Source of the DNA: DASQQQ01 sp036390995
GTDB taxonomy: Bacteria; Actinomycetota; UBA4738; HRBIN12
Direction of reading: 5' to 3'
Length of the DNA stretch: 15,914 nt
Assembly (NCBI GenBank): GCA_036390995.1
Contig: DASWAT010000034.1
Location: 1 to 15,914, forward strand
Shown: one piece after another, positions 15,737-15,914 of the stretch
How positions within the stretch are numbered: the stretch's first letter is position 1
Layout of the letters: each line of letters starts with the position of its first letter
Notes under the pieces: model-generated
What the model saw: only the letters and a program-made list of their open reading frames with translations
Told to the model about the DNA's origin: nothing
Databases searched by the model: none
Position numbers and translations under genes: made by a program

Positions 15737-15766
15737 TTGTCCGTCGTTCCTGGGTGGTGTTATCGT
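15737..15766 (+). promoter_or_regulatory. Possible promoter for the last gene
   Basis: TTGTCC (15737-15742) and TATCGT (15761-15766) are spaced by 18 bases and point toward the ORF at 15842. Both boxes are only moderate matches to the housekeeping consensus. The perfect palindrome 22 bases downstream of the -10 box would lie over or just past the transcription start, where a repressor would act. Confidence 0.3.
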
Positions 15767-15787
15767 CGGCCCAACTTCTCGTGTCAA

Positions 15788-15816
15788 GTGGGACTGGACA
15801 GAGTGTCCAGTCCCAC
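15788..15816. promoter_or_regulatory. Perfect 29-bp palindrome, probable operator
   Basis: GTGGGACTGGACA (15788-15800) and TGTCCAGTCCCAC (15804-15816) are exact reverse complements separated by GAG. The palindrome lies 25 bases upstream of the start codon at 15842 and just before its ribosome binding site, and downstream of a possible promoter. The right arm shares 13 bases with the region upstream of the XRE-cupin gene, which points to that regulator as the binder. A hairpin terminator is less likely because there is no U-tract and the site stands right before a gene start. Confidence 0.6.
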
Positions 15817-15841
15817 ACCGCGAGGTGCAGGGAGGTGTGCG

Positions 15842-15914
15842 ATGGTCACGAGTCCCGCCAGTCCGTTCCCGGTCGCGACGACGGCGTCGCCGGGCATCCA
15901 GGGGGTCGACTGGG
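15842..15914 (+). CDS. Start of an unidentified gene, cut by the window end
   Basis: ATG 15842 follows a strong ribosome binding site (GGGAGG, 15829-15834) and opens a frame of 24 residues to the window edge, beginning MVTSPASPFPVATTASPG and ending in GIQGVDW. No signal peptide or recognisable domain is visible in so short a stretch. The probable operator and promoter just upstream suggest it begins a new transcription unit, possibly part of the same regulated pathway as the amidohydrolase operon. Confidence 0.6.
   Translation, partial: MVTSPASPFPVATTASPGIQGVDW

Noticed and set aside
15788..15816. Palindrome read as an intrinsic terminator
   Set aside because: It has no U-tract, lies over 270 bases past the fusion gene's stop (which has its own hairpin), and stands immediately before a gene start, which fits an operator better.
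1..15914. CRISPR arrays, insertion sequences or long tandem repeats
   Set aside because: No regularly spaced repeats and no transposase-like frames were seen on either strand; the only mobile-element signal is the recombinase end at the left edge.

Overview
The window reads as high-GC DNA from an actinobacterium, probably an environmental lineage. Third codon positions are mostly G/C, several genes start with GTG, genes are packed with 4-base stop/start overlaps, and long antisense shadow ORFs occur as expected at high GC. No lineage-specific marker is present, so the phylum call is an inference. All substantial genes are on the + strand except one regulator, one tRNA and a doubtful small ORF.

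Layout: (1) 3-394 holds the C-terminal end of a large serine recombinase whose reading frame runs into the 3' half of an antisense tRNA-Arg(CCU) gene, which looks like the edge of an integrated element. (2) 395-978 is a long non-coding leader with a strong hairpin. (3) 979-6659 is a complete five-gene peptide/nickel-type (Opp/Dpp family) ABC importer operon: lipoprotein, two permeases, two ATPases. (4) 6660-6922 is a convergent gap with several hairpins. (5) 6923-7549 (minus) is an XRE-type regulator with a C-terminal cupin sensor domain. (6) 7730-15510 is a second operon: amidohydrolase, RbsC-type permease, lipoprotein binding protein, double-domain RbsA-type ATPase, and a single 817-codon gene joining a second RbsC-type permease to a second complete amidohydrolase. 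(7) 15511-15841 is a gap with a terminator-like hairpin, a possible small minus-strand ORF and a perfect 29-bp palindrome, placed just upstream of a gene that runs off the window end.

The most interesting feature is the second operon. Two related metal-dependent amidohydrolases bracket an ABC importer of the ribose/nucleoside type, and the last one is covalently attached to the cytoplasmic end of a permease. The arrangement suggests import coupled directly to hydrolysis of the incoming compound, with the fused enzyme held at the cytoplasmic mouth of the channel. The substrate cannot be read from the sequence. The XRE-cupin regulator is the natural candidate controller: its upstream region carries 13 bases identical to half of the 29-bp palindrome upstream of the last gene.
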